A DNA stretch of 64,000 bases. It comes from Vibrio jasicida CAIM 1864 = LMG 25398. Its GTDB lineage: Bacteria; Pseudomonadota; Gammaproteobacteria; Enterobacterales; Vibrionaceae. Shown piece after piece: positions 40,054-50,031 of this stretch; position 1 is the first letter of the stretch, and each line of letters starts with the position of its first letter. The notes under the pieces were generated by a model. The model had not been told where the DNA came from. It saw nothing but the letters and a program-made list of their open reading frames with translations, and searched no databases. The position numbers and the translations under genes were made by a program. The stretch spans positions 124,001 through 188,000 of the forward strand of contig NZ_BAOG01000025.1 in assembly GCF_000400365.1 (NCBI RefSeq), given 5' to 3'.

Positions 40054-40488
40054 TTAGACCTGTAGCCAGAAAGTCACCGGGCCGTCATTAATTAATGACA
40101 CTTTCATATCAGCAGCAAAGCGGCCACGTTGCGTCGGTAGCTCTTGCTCACACAAATCAGAAAAGTAATCATACAGACGTTCTGCATCCGCAGGGTGTGC
40201 ACCACGAGAAAAGCCTGCGCGAGTGCCTTTTTTGGTGTCTGCTGGTAACGTAAATTGAGACACCACCAACACCTTACCGTTCACTTGTTTGACGTTGAGA
40301 TTCATTTTACCGTCATCGTCTTCAAACACTCGATAAGTGGTTACGCGCTCCATCAAACGTTTTGCTTTTGCTTCATCATCGTCCTTCTCTACACCAAGTA
40401 GAACAAGTAGACCTTGGTCGATTTCACCGACAACTTCACCGTCCACGCGAACGGCGGCTTCACTGACTCGTTGGATTAGCGCTATCAC
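40054..40488 (-). CDS. dtd: D-aminoacyl-tRNA deacylase
   Basis: Editing enzyme that removes D-amino acids (and glycine) from mischarged tRNA. The 144-residue protein has the two active-site motifs SQFTL and [11 protein letters not shown], the latter with the Gly-cisPro pair. The start is GTG at 40488, giving [13 protein letters not shown] as in the family; the longer frame to 40506 is not supported. Its 5' end overlaps yihY by 29 bp, matching the E. coli yihY-dtd-yiiD order. Confidence 0.95.
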   Translation of the reverse strand: MIALIQRVSEAAVRVDGEVVGEIDQGLLVLLGVEKDDDEAKAKRLMERVTTYRVFEDDDGKMNLNVKQVNGKVLVVSQFTLPADTKKGTRAGFSRGAHPADAERLYDYFSDLCEQELPTQRGRFAADMKVSLINDGPVTFWLQV

Positions 40489-41404
40489 GACTCTCGCTTC
40501 CTTCATCTGTTAATTGCAATTCAGCGGTCGAGTGTATCATTTCTAGGTCATCACTCCAGTGCTCTCTTTCTCCCAAAGCCGCGGTGACTTCCGCACCAAT
40601 CAAAACAATGAGCCAACACAAATACACCCACACAAACAAGATTGGAATGGCCGCTAACGCGCCATAAATCAACTGATAAGAAGGAAACTGGGTAATGTAG
40701 AAAGCAAAGCCTTTCTTACTCAATTCAAACAGCACAGCAGCAATAGCAGCGCCAACTGCACCATGGGATAGGTATACCTTTTTGTTTGGCACTAAAAAGT
40801 ACAAGCCCATAAACGCAAAGAAGGACAACAACAAAGGCAGCCAACGCAAAAACAGGTTGTAAGCGCCCGATAGCGTTTCGTTCTCAATCAACTTAAGGGA
40901 CGTCACGTAAGACGTCGCAGCAATACTTGCGCCGACCAAAATCGGACCAAGGGTCAACACCATCCAATACATTGAGAAAGAAAAGACAGGGCGGCGTTTG
41001 TCTTTTACTCGCCAAATGTAGTTTAAGTTCTTATCGATATTTGAAATCAACATCAAAGCCGCAACAAATAGAAAAGCACCGCCCACGGCAGTCATTTTTC
41101 CTGTATTCGAAACGAATTCTTGCAGCGCCGTTCTTACTGCATCACCAGAAGCTGGGACAAAGTTATCAATGATGTAACCTTGCAAGGTTTCACCCACATT
41201 CTCAAACACCGGAAACTTCGACAATATCGACAAAAGTACCGTCAACATCGGCACAATAGACAGCAAAGTAATATAAGCTAGATAGCCAGCATTGACGTTG
41301 ACGCGATCGTGCGTCATTCGTTTGAGAAGATATTTGGAAAACGCGACGCTCCCCGGCACAAGCCTAGTCAATCTCACCTTGTAACTCTCTGATAACTGGT
41401 TCAT
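40460..41404 (-). CDS. yihY: YihY/BrkB-family inner-membrane protein
   Basis: Polytopic membrane protein, once mis-assigned as RNase BN; its function is not settled. The 314-residue product has about six TM helices and the family blocks [42 protein letters not shown] and [30 protein letters not shown] (each shown in part of its helix). The C-terminus is hydrophilic. First gene of the yihY-dtd-yiiD set, divergent from the DUF2959 lipoprotein gene with only 35 bp between start codons. Confidence 0.92.
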   Translation of the reverse strand: MNQLSESYKVRLTRLVPGSVAFSKYLLKRMTHDRVNVNAGYLAYITLLSIVPMLTVLLSILSKFPVFENVGETLQGYIIDNFVPASGDAVRTALQEFVSNTGKMTAVGGAFLFVAALMLISNIDKNLNYIWRVKDKRRPVFSFSMYWMVLTLGPILVGASIAATSYVTSLKLIENETLSGAYNLFLRWLPLLLSFFAFMGLYFLVPNKKVYLSHGAVGAAIAAVLFELSKKGFAFYITQFPSYQLIYGALAAIPILFVWVYLCWLIVLIGAEVTAALGEREHWSDDLEMIHSTAELQLTDEGSESRDSANPTSQ

Positions 41405-41439
41405 AGTTCATCCCATAAATTAGCGTCGAGGACATAAGA

Positions 41440-42081
41440 ATGCCTTATTTATTAGCAATTGTACTATCAATTTTCACTTTAACAGGATGTCAGTCCGCTT
41501 ATTATTCAGCGATGGAGCAAGTGGGATACCACAAGCGTGACATCATGGTTGATCGCGTTGAAGACGCCAAAGAATCACAACAAGACGCACAAGAAGAATT
41601 TACCAGTGCACTCGAAGCACTTTCTGCCTTAACCAATTTTGATGGTGGTGAACTGGAAAGCGTCTATAACAACATAAACGATAAATACGAAGACAGCGAA
41701 AAAGCAGCACAAGACGTGCGCGATCGTATTGCTGCAATTGAAGACGTGTCCGATGCGCTGTTTGATGAGTGGCAGGGCGAACTAGACTTGTACACCAGCG
41801 CGAAGCTACGTCGCTCAAGTGAACAAAAGCTGCGTGAGACCAAAGCATCTTACAAAACCATGCTCAGTGCGATGAAGCGTGCTGAAGACAAGATGACGCC
41901 AGTACTCAACACACTCCGCGACAACACGCTTTACTTAAAACACAACCTAAACGCGAGCGCGATTGGCTCTCTAAAAGGTGAATTTTCTAGCCTAGAGAAA
42001 GACATCCAATACGCAATCAAACAAATGAATGCCGCGATCGCAGAATCAGATAAGTTCCTGCAACAGCTGAATCAAAAGTAA
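41440..42081 (+). CDS. DUF2959 family lipoprotein
   Basis: Predicted lipoprotein of unknown function. The lipobox is LTGC (Cys17) followed by QSAYYSAMEQVGYHKRD, the DUF2959 N-terminal block. The rest of the 213-residue product is mostly alpha-helical and coiled-coil-like. GAGGA precedes the ATG. The short signal peptide lacks the usual Lys/Arg before the hydrophobic core, and an in-frame stop 6 bp upstream rules out a longer start. Confidence 0.83.
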   Translation: MPYLLAIVLSIFTLTGCQSAYYSAMEQVGYHKRDIMVDRVEDAKESQQDAQEEFTSALEALSALTNFDGGELESVYNNINDKYEDSEKAAQDVRDRIAAIEDVSDALFDEWQGELDLYTSAKLRRSSEQKLRETKASYKTMLSAMKRAEDKMTPVLNTLRDNTLYLKHNLNASAIGSLKGEFSSLEKDIQYAIKQMNAAIAESDKFLQQLNQK

Positions 42082-42087
42082 GCCTTT

Positions 42088-42116
42088 ACAAGCTCCTCTT
42101 CGTGAGGAGCTTTTAG
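42088..42116. terminator. Terminator between the convergent DUF2959 and P-loop ATPase genes
   Basis: Stem AAGCTCCTC/GAGGAGCTT with a 5-base loop and TTTT; its end overlaps the stop codon of the minus-strand gene. Confidence 0.85.
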
Positions 42117-42655
42117 TTTGTGCTCTCGACCACTAAGCCTGTGACTCTTCGAACAAACTCGACCCTTTCTGGTATTGTTCCCCATGGTACTTCAACCACT
42201 TCATAACCCAGCTCAGCATACGTCTCGACAAGGGCGTGATGAATCTGAAGCGCTTCTTCAAAGCTGTGTGGGCGTACTTCATCTTGAACATAGATTAATG
42301 CTTCAGGTCGACAAGTTAGCACCTGACTATGGTACCCAGCACTCTCCGTTAAGAAGGCTTGCTCAACGAGACACCCTCCAACTTGCAGATAAGCCACAAT
42401 ATCGGGAATCGCGCGATCCATAAAAGCCACCTGATGACTCAGCGACTCACACTTTTGCTTACCCATAAACTCAAGACATAAGTTGGCAAACTCGGGTAGG
42501 TTACTCCAAGGCAAGATGCCATTTTCTAACTGACTTTGTTGCTCTATCAAAATACGTGAGCCTTCAGCAAACGTCGCATACCCTAAATGACCGAGCGCAT
42601 TCAACAAGGTCGTTTTGCCGGCGCCTGGGCCACCCGTAATCACAATTGGCCTCAT
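42113..42655 (-). CDS. P-loop ATPase (AAA_28-like)
   Basis: Small predicted nucleotide-binding protein of unknown role. The 180-residue product starts MRPIVITGGPGAGKTT, with a Walker A at residues 8-15. A FMDRAIPDIVAYL segment has the look of a kinase-like Asp-Arg motif. AAA_28 proteins resemble NadR-type nucleoside kinases, so a small-molecule kinase is possible. The ATG at 42655 follows an AAGGG/GAG ribosome-binding stretch; the longer frame to 42679 runs into the typA terminator. It lies downstream of typA on the same strand. Confidence 0.8.
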   Translation of the reverse strand: MRPIVITGGPGAGKTTLLNALGHLGYATFAEGSRILIEQQSQLENGILPWSNLPEFANLCLEFMGKQKCESLSHQVAFMDRAIPDIVAYLQVGGCLVEQAFLTESAGYHSQVLTCRPEALIYVQDEVRPHSFEEALQIHHALVETYAELGYEVVEVPWGTIPERVEFVRRVTGLVVESTN

Positions 42656-42676
42656 GTACTCTTTTCCCTTCAGATA

Positions 42677-42708
42677 CAAAAAACCCCGAGCATAACTCGG
42701 GGTTTCTT
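42677..42708 (-). terminator. Rho-independent terminator after typA
   Basis: Stem CCCCGAG/CTCGGGG extended by A-T pairs, 5-base loop; the minus strand continues with TTTTTTG. It separates typA from the P-loop ATPase gene. Confidence 0.88.
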
Positions 42709-42732
42709 CTTAATCGAATCCGTTAAAACAGA

Positions 42733-44562
42733 TTATTTACCTGCACGAGAAGCGCGTTTACGGTCGCTTTCTGTTAGGAATTTCTTACGGATACGGATGC
42801 TTTCTGGCGTTACTTCTACTAGTTCATCTTCATCAATAAACTCTAGAGCTTGCTCAAGAGTGTGCTTGATTGGTGGAGTTAGAACCTGAGCGTCATCAGT
42901 ACCAGATGCACGAACGTTGGTTAGCTGCTTACCTTTCAGAGCGTTTACTGTTAGGTCGTTATCGCGGCTATGAATACCGATAACCATGCCTTCGTAAACT
43001 TCTACACCGTGACCGATAAATAGGCGACCACGTTCTTGAAGGTTAAACAGTGCGTTAGTCAGTGCTTTACCCATTGCGTTAGCGATTAGTACGCCGTTGA
43101 TACGCTGACCGATGTTACCGCCTTTGTGTGGACCGTAGTGATCAAACGTATGGTAAAGAAGACCAGAACCTGACGTTAGCGTCATGAATTCAGTTTGGAA
43201 ACCGATCAAGCCACGAGAAGGCATATCGAAGTCCATGCGCACACGGCCTTTACCGTCTGGTGCCATGTCTTTCAGCTCACCTTTACGTAGGCCGATGTTT
43301 TCCATGATGCCGCCTTGGTGCTCTTCAAGAACATCAATCGTTACTGTTTCAAACGGTTCCATTAGCTGACCATCTTCTTCTTTGATGATTACTTCTGGAC
43401 GAGATACAGCAAGCTCAAAGCCTTCGCGACGCATGTTTTCGATCAGGATAGATAGGTGAAGTTCACCACGGCCTGAAACGCGGAATTTGTCTGGATCGTC
43501 TGTTTGCTCAACGCGCAGTGCTACGTTGTGTACCAATTCTTTCTCTAGACGCTCAAGGATGTTACGTGAAGTTACGAATTTACCTTCTTTACCCGCGAAT
43601 GGAGACGTGTTTACTTGGAACGTCATCGTTACTGTTGGTTCATCAACAGAAAGTGCTGGTAGCGCTTCAACTTGGTTTTGAGCACAAATAGTGTCAGAGA
43701 TTTTCAGCTCACCAAGACCAGTGATTGCAATGATATCACCAGCGTTCGCTTGCTCAACTTCGTGACGCTCTAGACCAAGGTAGCCCATTACCGTACCCAC
43801 TTTACCGTTGCGCGTTTTACCGTCAGCACCGATAACTGTTACTTGTTGGTTTGGCTTAACGCTACCACGAGTTACACGAGCAACACCGATAACACCAACG
43901 TAAGAGCTGTAGTCTAGCTGAGAAACTTGCATCTGTAGTGGACCGTCTAGGTCAACTTCTGGAGCGGCTACTTCATCAACGATAGTTTGGAATAGCGGTT
44001 CCATGTTTTCGCCAGTTTCGCCCTCTTCTAGAGTAGCCCAACCGTTTAGTGCTGAAGCGTAAACAACTTTAAAGTCTAGCTGTTCATCAGTTGCACCTAG
44101 GTTGTCGAATAGGTCGAATACTTGGTCCATAACCCAATCAGGACGAGCACCTGGACGGTCAATCTTGTTGATTACAACGATTGGCTTAAGGCCGTGTGCA
44201 AATGCTTTTTGTGTTACGAAACGCGTTTGAGGCATCGGGCCATCAACAGCGTCAACGATAAGTAGTACTGAGTCTACCATCGACATAATACGTTCTACTT
44301 CACCACCGAAGTCCGCGTGTCCCGGAGTATCTACGATGTTGATGCGGTAATCATTCCAGTTAATTGCTGTGTTTTTAGCAAGAATGGTAATACCACGTTC
44401 TTTTTCGATGTCGTTTGAGTCCATGACTCGCTCTTCAGCTTCGCCGCGAGACTCTAGAGTACCTGATTGTTGCAGTAGTTTATCAACCAGTGTTGTTTTA
44501 CCGTGGTCAACGTGCGCGATGATCGCGATATTTCTTAATTTATCAATCTGTGGAGTAGCCAT
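42733..44562 (-). CDS. typA: Ribosome-associated translational GTPase TypA/BipA
   Basis: EF-G-like GTPase that helps 50S assembly, especially in the cold, and affects stress and virulence traits. The 609-residue product has G1 [10 protein letters not shown]3 [12 protein letters not shown] and G4 NKIDRP, then domain II (about 200-290), domains III and V (about 300-480; [16 protein letters not shown]) and the TypA-specific C-terminal domain ([16 protein letters not shown]). It is divergent from glnA across a 529-bp region. Confidence 0.97.
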   Translation of the reverse strand: MATPQIDKLRNIAIIAHVDHGKTTLVDKLLQQSGTLESRGEAEERVMDSNDIEKERGITILAKNTAINWNDYRINIVDTPGHADFGGEVERIMSMVDSVLLIVDAVDGPMPQTRFVTQKAFAHGLKPIVVINKIDRPGARPDWVMDQVFDLFDNLGATDEQLDFKVVYASALNGWATLEEGETGENMEPLFQTIVDEVAAPEVDLDGPLQMQVSQLDYSSYVGVIGVARVTRGSVKPNQQVTVIGADGKTRNGKVGTVMGYLGLERHEVEQANAGDIIAITGLGELKISDTICAQNQVEALPALSVDEPTVTMTFQVNTSPFAGKEGKFVTSRNILERLEKELVHNVALRVEQTDDPDKFRVSGRGELHLSILIENMRREGFELAVSRPEVIIKEEDGQLMEPFETVTIDVLEEHQGGIMENIGLRKGELKDMAPDGKGRVRMDFDMPSRGLIGFQTEFMTLTSGSGLLYHTFDHYGPHKGGNIGQRINGVLIANAMGKALTNALFNLQERGRLFIGHGVEVYEGMVIGIHSRDNDLTVNALKGKQLTNVRASGTDDAQVLTPPIKHTLEQALEFIDEDELVEVTPESIRIRKKFLTESDRKRASRAGK

Positions 44563-44862
44563 GGATTTGATTCACTTAGATAGATGAAATGCCCCCACGC
44601 TGAGAACGGGTGCTCTCTGGTGACATTTGCTGATTAAAAAAACGGCCATAATGTACCAGATTTTAGCAAAAAGCATAGAAATATGTGATCTACTCCCGAG
44701 CTTTTCTGCGAAATTTACGCTTAATGCCCACTTTCCTTATTAAAGCGAATTGATTCAACGCAATTTTATTCCAATCGTTGCGTAATACAAATTGACTCTC
44801 GCTCAAAAACTGGACTAAATAAGCAACGTGTTTGTCACATTGTGGTGCAATAATTTAAATGC

Positions 44863-44877
44863 GCACCATTTTAGTGC
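44863..44877 (+). promoter_or_regulatory. NtrC site 1 upstream of glnA
   Basis: GCACCATTTTAGTGC closely matches the NtrC consensus GCAC-N7-GTGC dyad. It lies about 110-125 bp upstream of the predicted sigma-54 start, a usual enhancer distance. Confidence 0.8.
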
Positions 44878-44890
44878 AAAGTCAGATCAT

Positions 44891-44914
44891 TTTGGTGCAA
44901 TCGTTTGCACCAAA
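44891..44914 (+). promoter_or_regulatory. Inverted NtrC half-site pair upstream of glnA
   Basis: TTTGGTGCAA (44891-44900) and TTGCACCAAA (44905-44914) are a perfect 10-bp inverted repeat around TCGT. The half-sites point outward compared with a standard NtrC site, so each may be one half of a weaker site flanking this point. Confidence 0.6.
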
Positions 44915-44961
44915 CTAGGATCTAAAAACATAATCCCTTGAAATTAATGGAATATTTTTTT

Positions 44962-44977
44962 TGGCACGGTTTTGGCT
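44962..44977 (+). promoter_or_regulatory. Sigma-54 promoter of glnA
   Basis: TGGCACGGTTTTGGCT has the invariant GG and GC with 10 bases between and one mismatch to TGGCAC-N5-TTGCW. The transcription start should be near 44988, 104 nt before the glnA ATG. Confidence 0.88.
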
Positions 44978-44986
44978 TTAGAGAAA

Positions 44987-45030
44987 CCAGCATCGATTAA
45001 TAAAATGTCAAACAGATTAATCAATGCTGG
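44987..45030 (+). promoter_or_regulatory. Long hairpin at the predicted 5' end of glnA mRNA
   Basis: CCAGCAT-C-GATTAAT (44987-45001) pairs with ATTAATC-A-ATGCTGG (45016-45030): 14 pairs with one internal mismatch and a 14-base loop. Its base coincides with the predicted start site, so it would cap the transcript and could protect it from 5'-dependent decay. Confidence 0.55.
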
Positions 45031-45091
45031 ATTTAATCAAGATTTCATAAATCGAGCTTTACCGCTTTATTAACACTGGAGGTTATCCACG

Positions 45092-46501
45092 ATGTCAGTA
45101 GAAAACGTTTTATCACTGATCCAAGAGAACGAAGTTAAGTTTGTTGACCTACGCTTCACTGATACAAAAGGTAAAGAGCAGCACATCTCTATCCCTGCTC
45201 ACCAGATCGACACAGACTTCTTCGAAGAAGGTAAAATGTTCGATGGTTCGTCAGTTGCTGGCTGGAAAGGCATTAACGAATCAGACATGGTTATGATGCC
45301 AGATGCATCTTCTGCAGTGCTTGACCCATTCACTGAAGATGCAACGCTAAACATCCGTTGTGACATCCTTGAGCCTGCAACAATGCAAGGCTACGATCGC
45401 GACCCACGCTCTATTGCTAAACGCGCTGAAGACTTCATGCGCTCTACAGGCGTTGCTGACACAGTACTTATCGGTCCTGAGCCAGAGTTCTTCCTATTTG
45501 ACGACGTTAAGTTCGCAACTGACATGTCTGGTTCTTTCTTCAAGATTGATGACGTAGAAGCAGCATGGAACACAGGTTCTGATTACGAAGAAGGTAACAA
45601 AGGTCACCGTCCAGGCGTTAAAGGTGGTTACTTCCCAGTAGCTCCTGTGGATTCATCTCAAGACATCCGTTCTGCAATGTGTCTAGTAATGGAAGAGATG
45701 GGCCTAGTTGTTGAAGCGCACCACCACGAAGTAGCAACTGCGGGTCAAAACGAAATCGCAACTCGCTTCAACACGCTAACAACAAAAGCAGACGAAATCC
45801 AAATCTACAAGTACGTTGTACACAACGTTGCACACGCATTTGGTAAGACAGCGACATTCATGCCTAAGCCACTAGTTGGTGACAACGGTTCTGGTATGCA
45901 CGTTCACCAATCTCTAGCAAAAGATGGCGTTAACCTATTTGCTGGTGATAAGTACGGCGGCCTATCTGAAATGGCGCTTTACTACATTGGCGGTATCATC
46001 AAACACGCTCGTGCAATCAACGCATTCGCTAACCCATCAACGAACTCGTACAAGCGTCTTGTACCAGGCTTCGAAGCACCAGTTATGCTAGCTTACTCAG
46101 CGCGTAACCGTTCTGCTTCTATCCGTATCCCAGTGGTACCAAGCCCTAAAGCACGTCGTATTGAAGTTCGCTTTGGTGACCCAGCAGCAAACCCATACCT
46201 ATGTTTCGCAGCAATGCTAATGGCTGGTCTTGACGGTATTAAGAACAAGATCCACCCAGGCGAAGCTATGGATAAAGACCTGTACGACCTTCCAGCGGAA
46301 GAAGCAGCAGAAATCCCAACAGTGGCTTACTCACTAAAAGACGCTCTAGAAGAACTAGATGCAGACCGTGAGTTCCTAACAGCTGGCGGCGTATTCTCTG
46401 ATGACTTCATCGATTCTTACATCAGCCTGAAAGCGCAAGATGTTGAGAAAGTAAACATGACAACTCACCCACTTGAGTTCGAACTTTACTACTCTGTATA
46501 A
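45092..46501 (+). CDS. glnA: Glutamine synthetase type I
   Basis: Dodecameric enzyme that assimilates ammonia by making glutamine from glutamate and ATP. The 469-residue protein is the GSI-beta type. It has the beta-grasp N-domain, the [12 protein letters not shown] latch region, metal ligands in [10 protein letters not shown] and [12 protein letters not shown], the ATP site [12 protein letters not shown], and the adenylylation Tyr398 (counting Met) in DLYDLP. The presence of this Tyr implies control by GlnE. Transcription is predicted from an NtrC-activated sigma-54 promoter. ATG follows GGAGG. Confidence 0.98.
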   Translation: MSVENVLSLIQENEVKFVDLRFTDTKGKEQHISIPAHQIDTDFFEEGKMFDGSSVAGWKGINESDMVMMPDASSAVLDPFTEDATLNIRCDILEPATMQGYDRDPRSIAKRAEDFMRSTGVADTVLIGPEPEFFLFDDVKFATDMSGSFFKIDDVEAAWNTGSDYEEGNKGHRPGVKGGYFPVAPVDSSQDIRSAMCLVMEEMGLVVEAHHHEVATAGQNEIATRFNTLTTKADEIQIYKYVVHNVAHAFGKTATFMPKPLVGDNGSGMHVHQSLAKDGVNLFAGDKYGGLSEMALYYIGGIIKHARAINAFANPSTNSYKRLVPGFEAPVMLAYSARNRSASIRIPVVPSPKARRIEVRFGDPAANPYLCFAAMLMAGLDGIKNKIHPGEAMDKDLYDLPAEEAAEIPTVAYSLKDALEELDADREFLTAGGVFSDDFIDSYISLKAQDVEKVNMTTHPLEFELYYSV

Positions 46502-46543
46502 GGTCTAAGCTGTGTAAAATGTAAACACAGTTACAAAATATTA

Positions 46544-46571
46544 GGCTCGCCTCGCAGGCGGGCCTTTTTTG
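46544..46571 (+). terminator. Rho-independent terminator after glnA
   Basis: Stem GGCTCGCCT/AGGCGGGCC (one G-U pair), CGC loop, T6. Confidence 0.9.
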
Positions 46572-46698
46572 TATACGCTCAACTAAGTTGCCCGTTTAAC
46601 ATGGAGAGATAACAAAAATACGCCTGAATCTTTTATCTTTATGGATCAAGGTTCTAGGCAACCGAAACGTGAAATCATCGATCAAAAGAAGGTGAGCA

Positions 46699-47280
46699 AT
46701 GAAAGTTCAGCTTTTACCAACCCTGTACGCGCTCAGTACCTTGCTGATGGCGTCGACCGCTGGTGCCCAAGTCGCTTACACTTGGGTAGATAAGGACGGG
46801 GTCATCCACTTTAGTGACACCCCCAATCAAGGTGCAAAAACCATTTCACTTCCCAACCTAGAGGCTAGTGCACCTGCTCCCCGGGTACAAAGTACGGAGT
46901 CTTTAACACCTCAAGCCAGCGTACCAAAAGAGACTGCTGATACACCGAAAGCAAAAACCGAAAAACCTGTGCCGCTTTCCCTAACCATGCTCACACCTCA
47001 ACATGACGAAACCATAAGAAGTAACAATGGGTTAATCAACATCCAACTGGATGCCAACCGCAAACTAGGGATTGGAGAGCAACTGCAACTCATCCTTGAT
47101 GGCAAGCCTTATGGAGCCCCCCAAAGCCGCCTCACTTGGCAACTCAGCAACATTGACCGTGGTACTCACACCCTTGCGGTACAAGCGAAAAGAAGCGGCA
47201 AGCTTATTGCATCTACTAGCCCTATAACGGTGCATTTACATAGAGCGAGTATCAAGCCGACCATTAAAGGGGCAAAGTAG
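46699..47280 (+). CDS. DUF4124-domain exported protein
   Basis: Predicted periplasmic protein of unknown role. The 193-residue product has a signal peptide ending TAGA|Q, then a DUF4124 segment (VAYTWVDKDGVIHFSDTP), a Pro/Thr/Lys-rich linker (about 60-95) and a C-terminal Ig-like beta domain (LTMLTPQHDETIRSNNG). AAGGTGAG precedes the ATG. It lies between glnA and glnL, a position conserved in vibrios from memory, though a terminator and an NtrC site separate it from each neighbour. Confidence 0.82.
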   Translation: MKVQLLPTLYALSTLLMASTAGAQVAYTWVDKDGVIHFSDTPNQGAKTISLPNLEASAPAPRVQSTESLTPQASVPKETADTPKAKTEKPVPLSLTMLTPQHDETIRSNNGLINIQLDANRKLGIGEQLQLILDGKPYGAPQSRLTWQLSNIDRGTHTLAVQAKRSGKLIASTSPITVHLHRASIKPTIKGAK

Positions 47281-47360
47281 AATATTAAGTGAGAAAAACG
47301 CACGCTCGCGCTGCTTTTCACTTTTTCTTCTGAGATTTATTCGCCATACTTACGTTCTAT

Positions 47361-47377
47361 TGCACCAACATGGTGCA
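47361..47377 (+). promoter_or_regulatory. Perfect NtrC site upstream of glnL
   Basis: TGCACCAACATGGTGCA is a perfect 17-bp NtrC palindrome 33 bp before the glnL GTG. In enteric bacteria NtrC at this promoter acts as a repressor, keeping the kinase/regulator level in check. Confidence 0.9.
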
Positions 47378-47409
47378 GCGCACAATCACAACGCAAACAA
47401 GGACGTAAT

Positions 47410-48456
47410 GTGGATACTAGTCTCTCCAGTGCCATCCTCAATAACATGGTGACAGCGACGTTGATTCTCGATGATGGATTGGCGGTACGTTATGCCAACC
47501 CTTCGGCTGAGTTGCTGTTTTCACAAAGCGCTAAGCGCATTGTCGAGCAATCACTGTCTCAATTGATTCAACATGCGTCTTTGGATCTGGCTTTACTGAC
47601 CCAGCCACTACAAAGCGGTCAAAGTATTACCGACAGCGACGTTACCTTTGTTGTCGATGGTCGGCCTTTAATGTTAGAGGTCACCGTCAGCCCAATCACA
47701 TGGCAAAAACAATTAATGCTGTTGGTTGAGATGCGCAAGATAGATCAACAACGCCGACTCACTCAAGAGCTTAATCAACACGCTCAACAACAAGCGGCTA
47801 AGTTGTTGGTGCGAGGCTTAGCACATGAGATCAAGAATCCACTGGGCGGTCTACGCGGCGCGGCACAGCTATTGGAGAAAATGCTGCCCGATCCGTCTCT
47901 AACCGAATATACGCATATCATCATTGAACAAGCAGATCGCCTGAGAGCCTTGGTAGACCGCCTACTTGGGCCACAAAAACCAGGTAAGAAAACGCAAGAG
48001 AACCTTCACCAAGTGTTGGAGAAGGTACGCCAATTGGTTGAGCTGGAATCTCAGCATTCGGTGGTAGTTGAACGCGATTACGATCCAAGCTTGCCAGAGT
48101 TGCTAATGGATGCAGACCAAATTGAGCAAGCGATGCTCAATATTGTTAGTAATGCCGCACAAATACTGTCTCACCAGGAACACGGTAAAATCACCATACG
48201 CACCAGAACGGTGCACCAAGCCAATATTCACGGCCAACGCTGCAAGCTCGCTGCTCGCATAGAAATCACCGATAACGGTCCGGGTATCCCACCAGAATTA
48301 CAAGATACGTTGTTCTATCCCATGGTCAGTGGCCGTGAAGGTGGAACAGGGCTCGGACTGTCTATCTCACAAAACCTGATCGACCAGCACAACGGCAAGA
48401 TTGATGTCGAAAGCTGGCCAGGTCACACCACTTTTACGATTTATTTGCCAATCTGA
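47410..48456 (+). CDS. glnL: Nitrogen regulation sensor kinase NtrB
   Basis: Cytosolic histidine kinase/phosphatase that, under PII control, sets the phosphorylation of NtrC. The 348-residue product has an N-terminal PAS domain (about 10-110), an H-box with His139 in [15 protein letters not shown], and a catalytic domain with N, G1 (DNGPGIP) and G2 (GGTGLGLSI) boxes. The GTG start at 47410 is preceded by AAGGA and gives the family N-terminus. It forms a unit with glnG, 59 bp downstream. Confidence 0.96.
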   Translation: MDTSLSSAILNNMVTATLILDDGLAVRYANPSAELLFSQSAKRIVEQSLSQLIQHASLDLALLTQPLQSGQSITDSDVTFVVDGRPLMLEVTVSPITWQKQLMLLVEMRKIDQQRRLTQELNQHAQQQAAKLLVRGLAHEIKNPLGGLRGAAQLLEKMLPDPSLTEYTHIIIEQADRLRALVDRLLGPQKPGKKTQENLHQVLEKVRQLVELESQHSVVVERDYDPSLPELLMDADQIEQAMLNIVSNAAQILSHQEHGKITIRTRTVHQANIHGQRCKLAARIEITDNGPGIPPELQDTLFYPMVSGREGGTGLGLSISQNLIDQHNGKIDVESWPGHTTFTIYLPI

Positions 48457-48515
48457 CCACGCTAAATGGTTTTGGTATTCGTCAGTTTTTAGGCTTTCGC
48501 TGCAAGGATTTATAC

Positions 48516-49919
48516 ATGAGTAAAGGATATGTTTGGGTCGTCGATGACGACAGTTCGATTCGCTGGGTGATGGAGAAAACACTCTCATCAGCCAACATTA
48601 AATGCGAAACCTACGCGGACGGGGAAAGTGTACTGATGGCGCTAGAGCGCGAAGTACCAGACGTGTTGGTTTCGGATATCCGTATGCCGGGTATCGACGG
48701 ACTAGAGCTACTAAAGCAAGTTCAGCATGACTATCCTGATCTACCTGTCATCATCATGACGGCACATTCGGATTTAGACGCCGCTGTAAATGCTTACCAA
48801 AAAGGCGCATTCGAATATCTGCCAAAACCATTTGATATTGATGAAACCCTCACTCTGGTTGAACGTGCAATAGCCCACAGCCAAGAAAACAAACGTGAGC
48901 AATTGCTCCCAGAAGAGATTCCAACCGACACACCAGAAATCATCGGTGAAGCACCGGCGATGCAAGAAGTGTTTCGCGCCATCGGTCGCCTATCTCGCTC
49001 TTCCATTTCCGTTTTGATCAACGGCGAATCGGGTACAGGTAAAGAACTGGTAGCTCATGCTCTGCACCGCCATAGTCCGCGCGCTAACAAACCTTTTATT
49101 GCTCTCAATATGGCCGCGATTCCAAAAGACTTAATTGAGTCGGAATTGTTTGGCCATGAAAAAGGCGCATTTACTGGCGCAAACAGTGTTCGCCAAGGTC
49201 GCTTTGAGCAAGCCAATGGTGGCACGCTGTTTTTGGATGAAATTGGTGATATGCCATTAGATATTCAAACTCGCTTATTACGTGTTTTAGCCGACGGTCA
49301 GTTTTATCGAGTGGGTGGCCACTCACCCATTCAAGTCGACGTTCGTATTGTCGCCGCTACCCACCAAAACCTAGAAAAATTAGTCCACGAAGGCGATTTC
49401 CGTGAGGATTTATTCCACCGCTTGAACGTTATTCGAGTTCAAATCCCCGCGCTAAGAGAGCGTAAACAAGACATCGAAAAGTTAACGCAACACTTCTTGG
49501 TTCGTGCGGCTGATGAGCTCGGTGTCGAAACCAAAGCCTTGCACCCTTCTTCTGTCGACATTCTTAATCGTCTTGATTGGCCGGGTAACGTGCGCCAATT
49601 AGAAAACATTTGTCGTTGGTTAACCGTAATGGCAAGTGGTAGTGAAGTGCTACCAAGCGATCTGCCCGCAGAATTATTGGAAGAGAAAAAAATCATCACC
49701 GAGACAAGCAGTGGCAGTTGGCAAGAACAATTAGCGGACTGGGCACGCCATGCGTTAGAAGCTGGGGATAAAGAACTACTTTCCTTCGCTTTACCAGAAT
49801 TTGAACGCATTTTATTGGAAGCTGCGTTAGAACATACTAAAGGTCACAAGCAAGATGCCGCTAAAGTACTAGGTTGGGGACGCAATACCTTAACCAGAAA
49901 GTTAAAAGAGCTGTACTGA
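48516..49919 (+). CDS. glnG: Nitrogen regulator NtrC
   Basis: Sigma-54 enhancer-binding protein activated by NtrB. The 467-residue protein has a receiver domain with Asp54 (SDIRMPG), an AAA+ domain with Walker A GESGTGKE, the sigma-54 contact loop ESELFGHEKGAFTGA and DEIGDMPL Walker B, and a Fis-like C-terminal helix-turn-helix (QDAAKVLGWGRNTLTRKLKE). Sites matching its binding dyad are present upstream of both glnA and glnL, so the locus is self-regulated. Confidence 0.97.
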   Translation: MSKGYVWVVDDDSSIRWVMEKTLSSANIKCETYADGESVLMALEREVPDVLVSDIRMPGIDGLELLKQVQHDYPDLPVIIMTAHSDLDAAVNAYQKGAFEYLPKPFDIDETLTLVERAIAHSQENKREQLLPEEIPTDTPEIIGEAPAMQEVFRAIGRLSRSSISVLINGESGTGKELVAHALHRHSPRANKPFIALNMAAIPKDLIESELFGHEKGAFTGANSVRQGRFEQANGGTLFLDEIGDMPLDIQTRLLRVLADGQFYRVGGHSPIQVDVRIVAATHQNLEKLVHEGDFREDLFHRLNVIRVQIPALRERKQDIEKLTQHFLVRAADELGVETKALHPSSVDILNRLDWPGNVRQLENICRWLTVMASGSEVLPSDLPAELLEEKKIITETSSGSWQEQLADWARHALEAGDKELLSFALPEFERILLEAALEHTKGHKQDAAKVLGWGRNTLTRKLKELY

Positions 49920-50031
49920 TTTCGAGCGGTCACGACGTTAGAGCATGGTTATCAAGCGCAAATTTTTCATCTCGCTTGATAACCTAAATGTCAGTACAAT
50001 TACGGCACACCATCCCTTTTGTGACTAGGCA

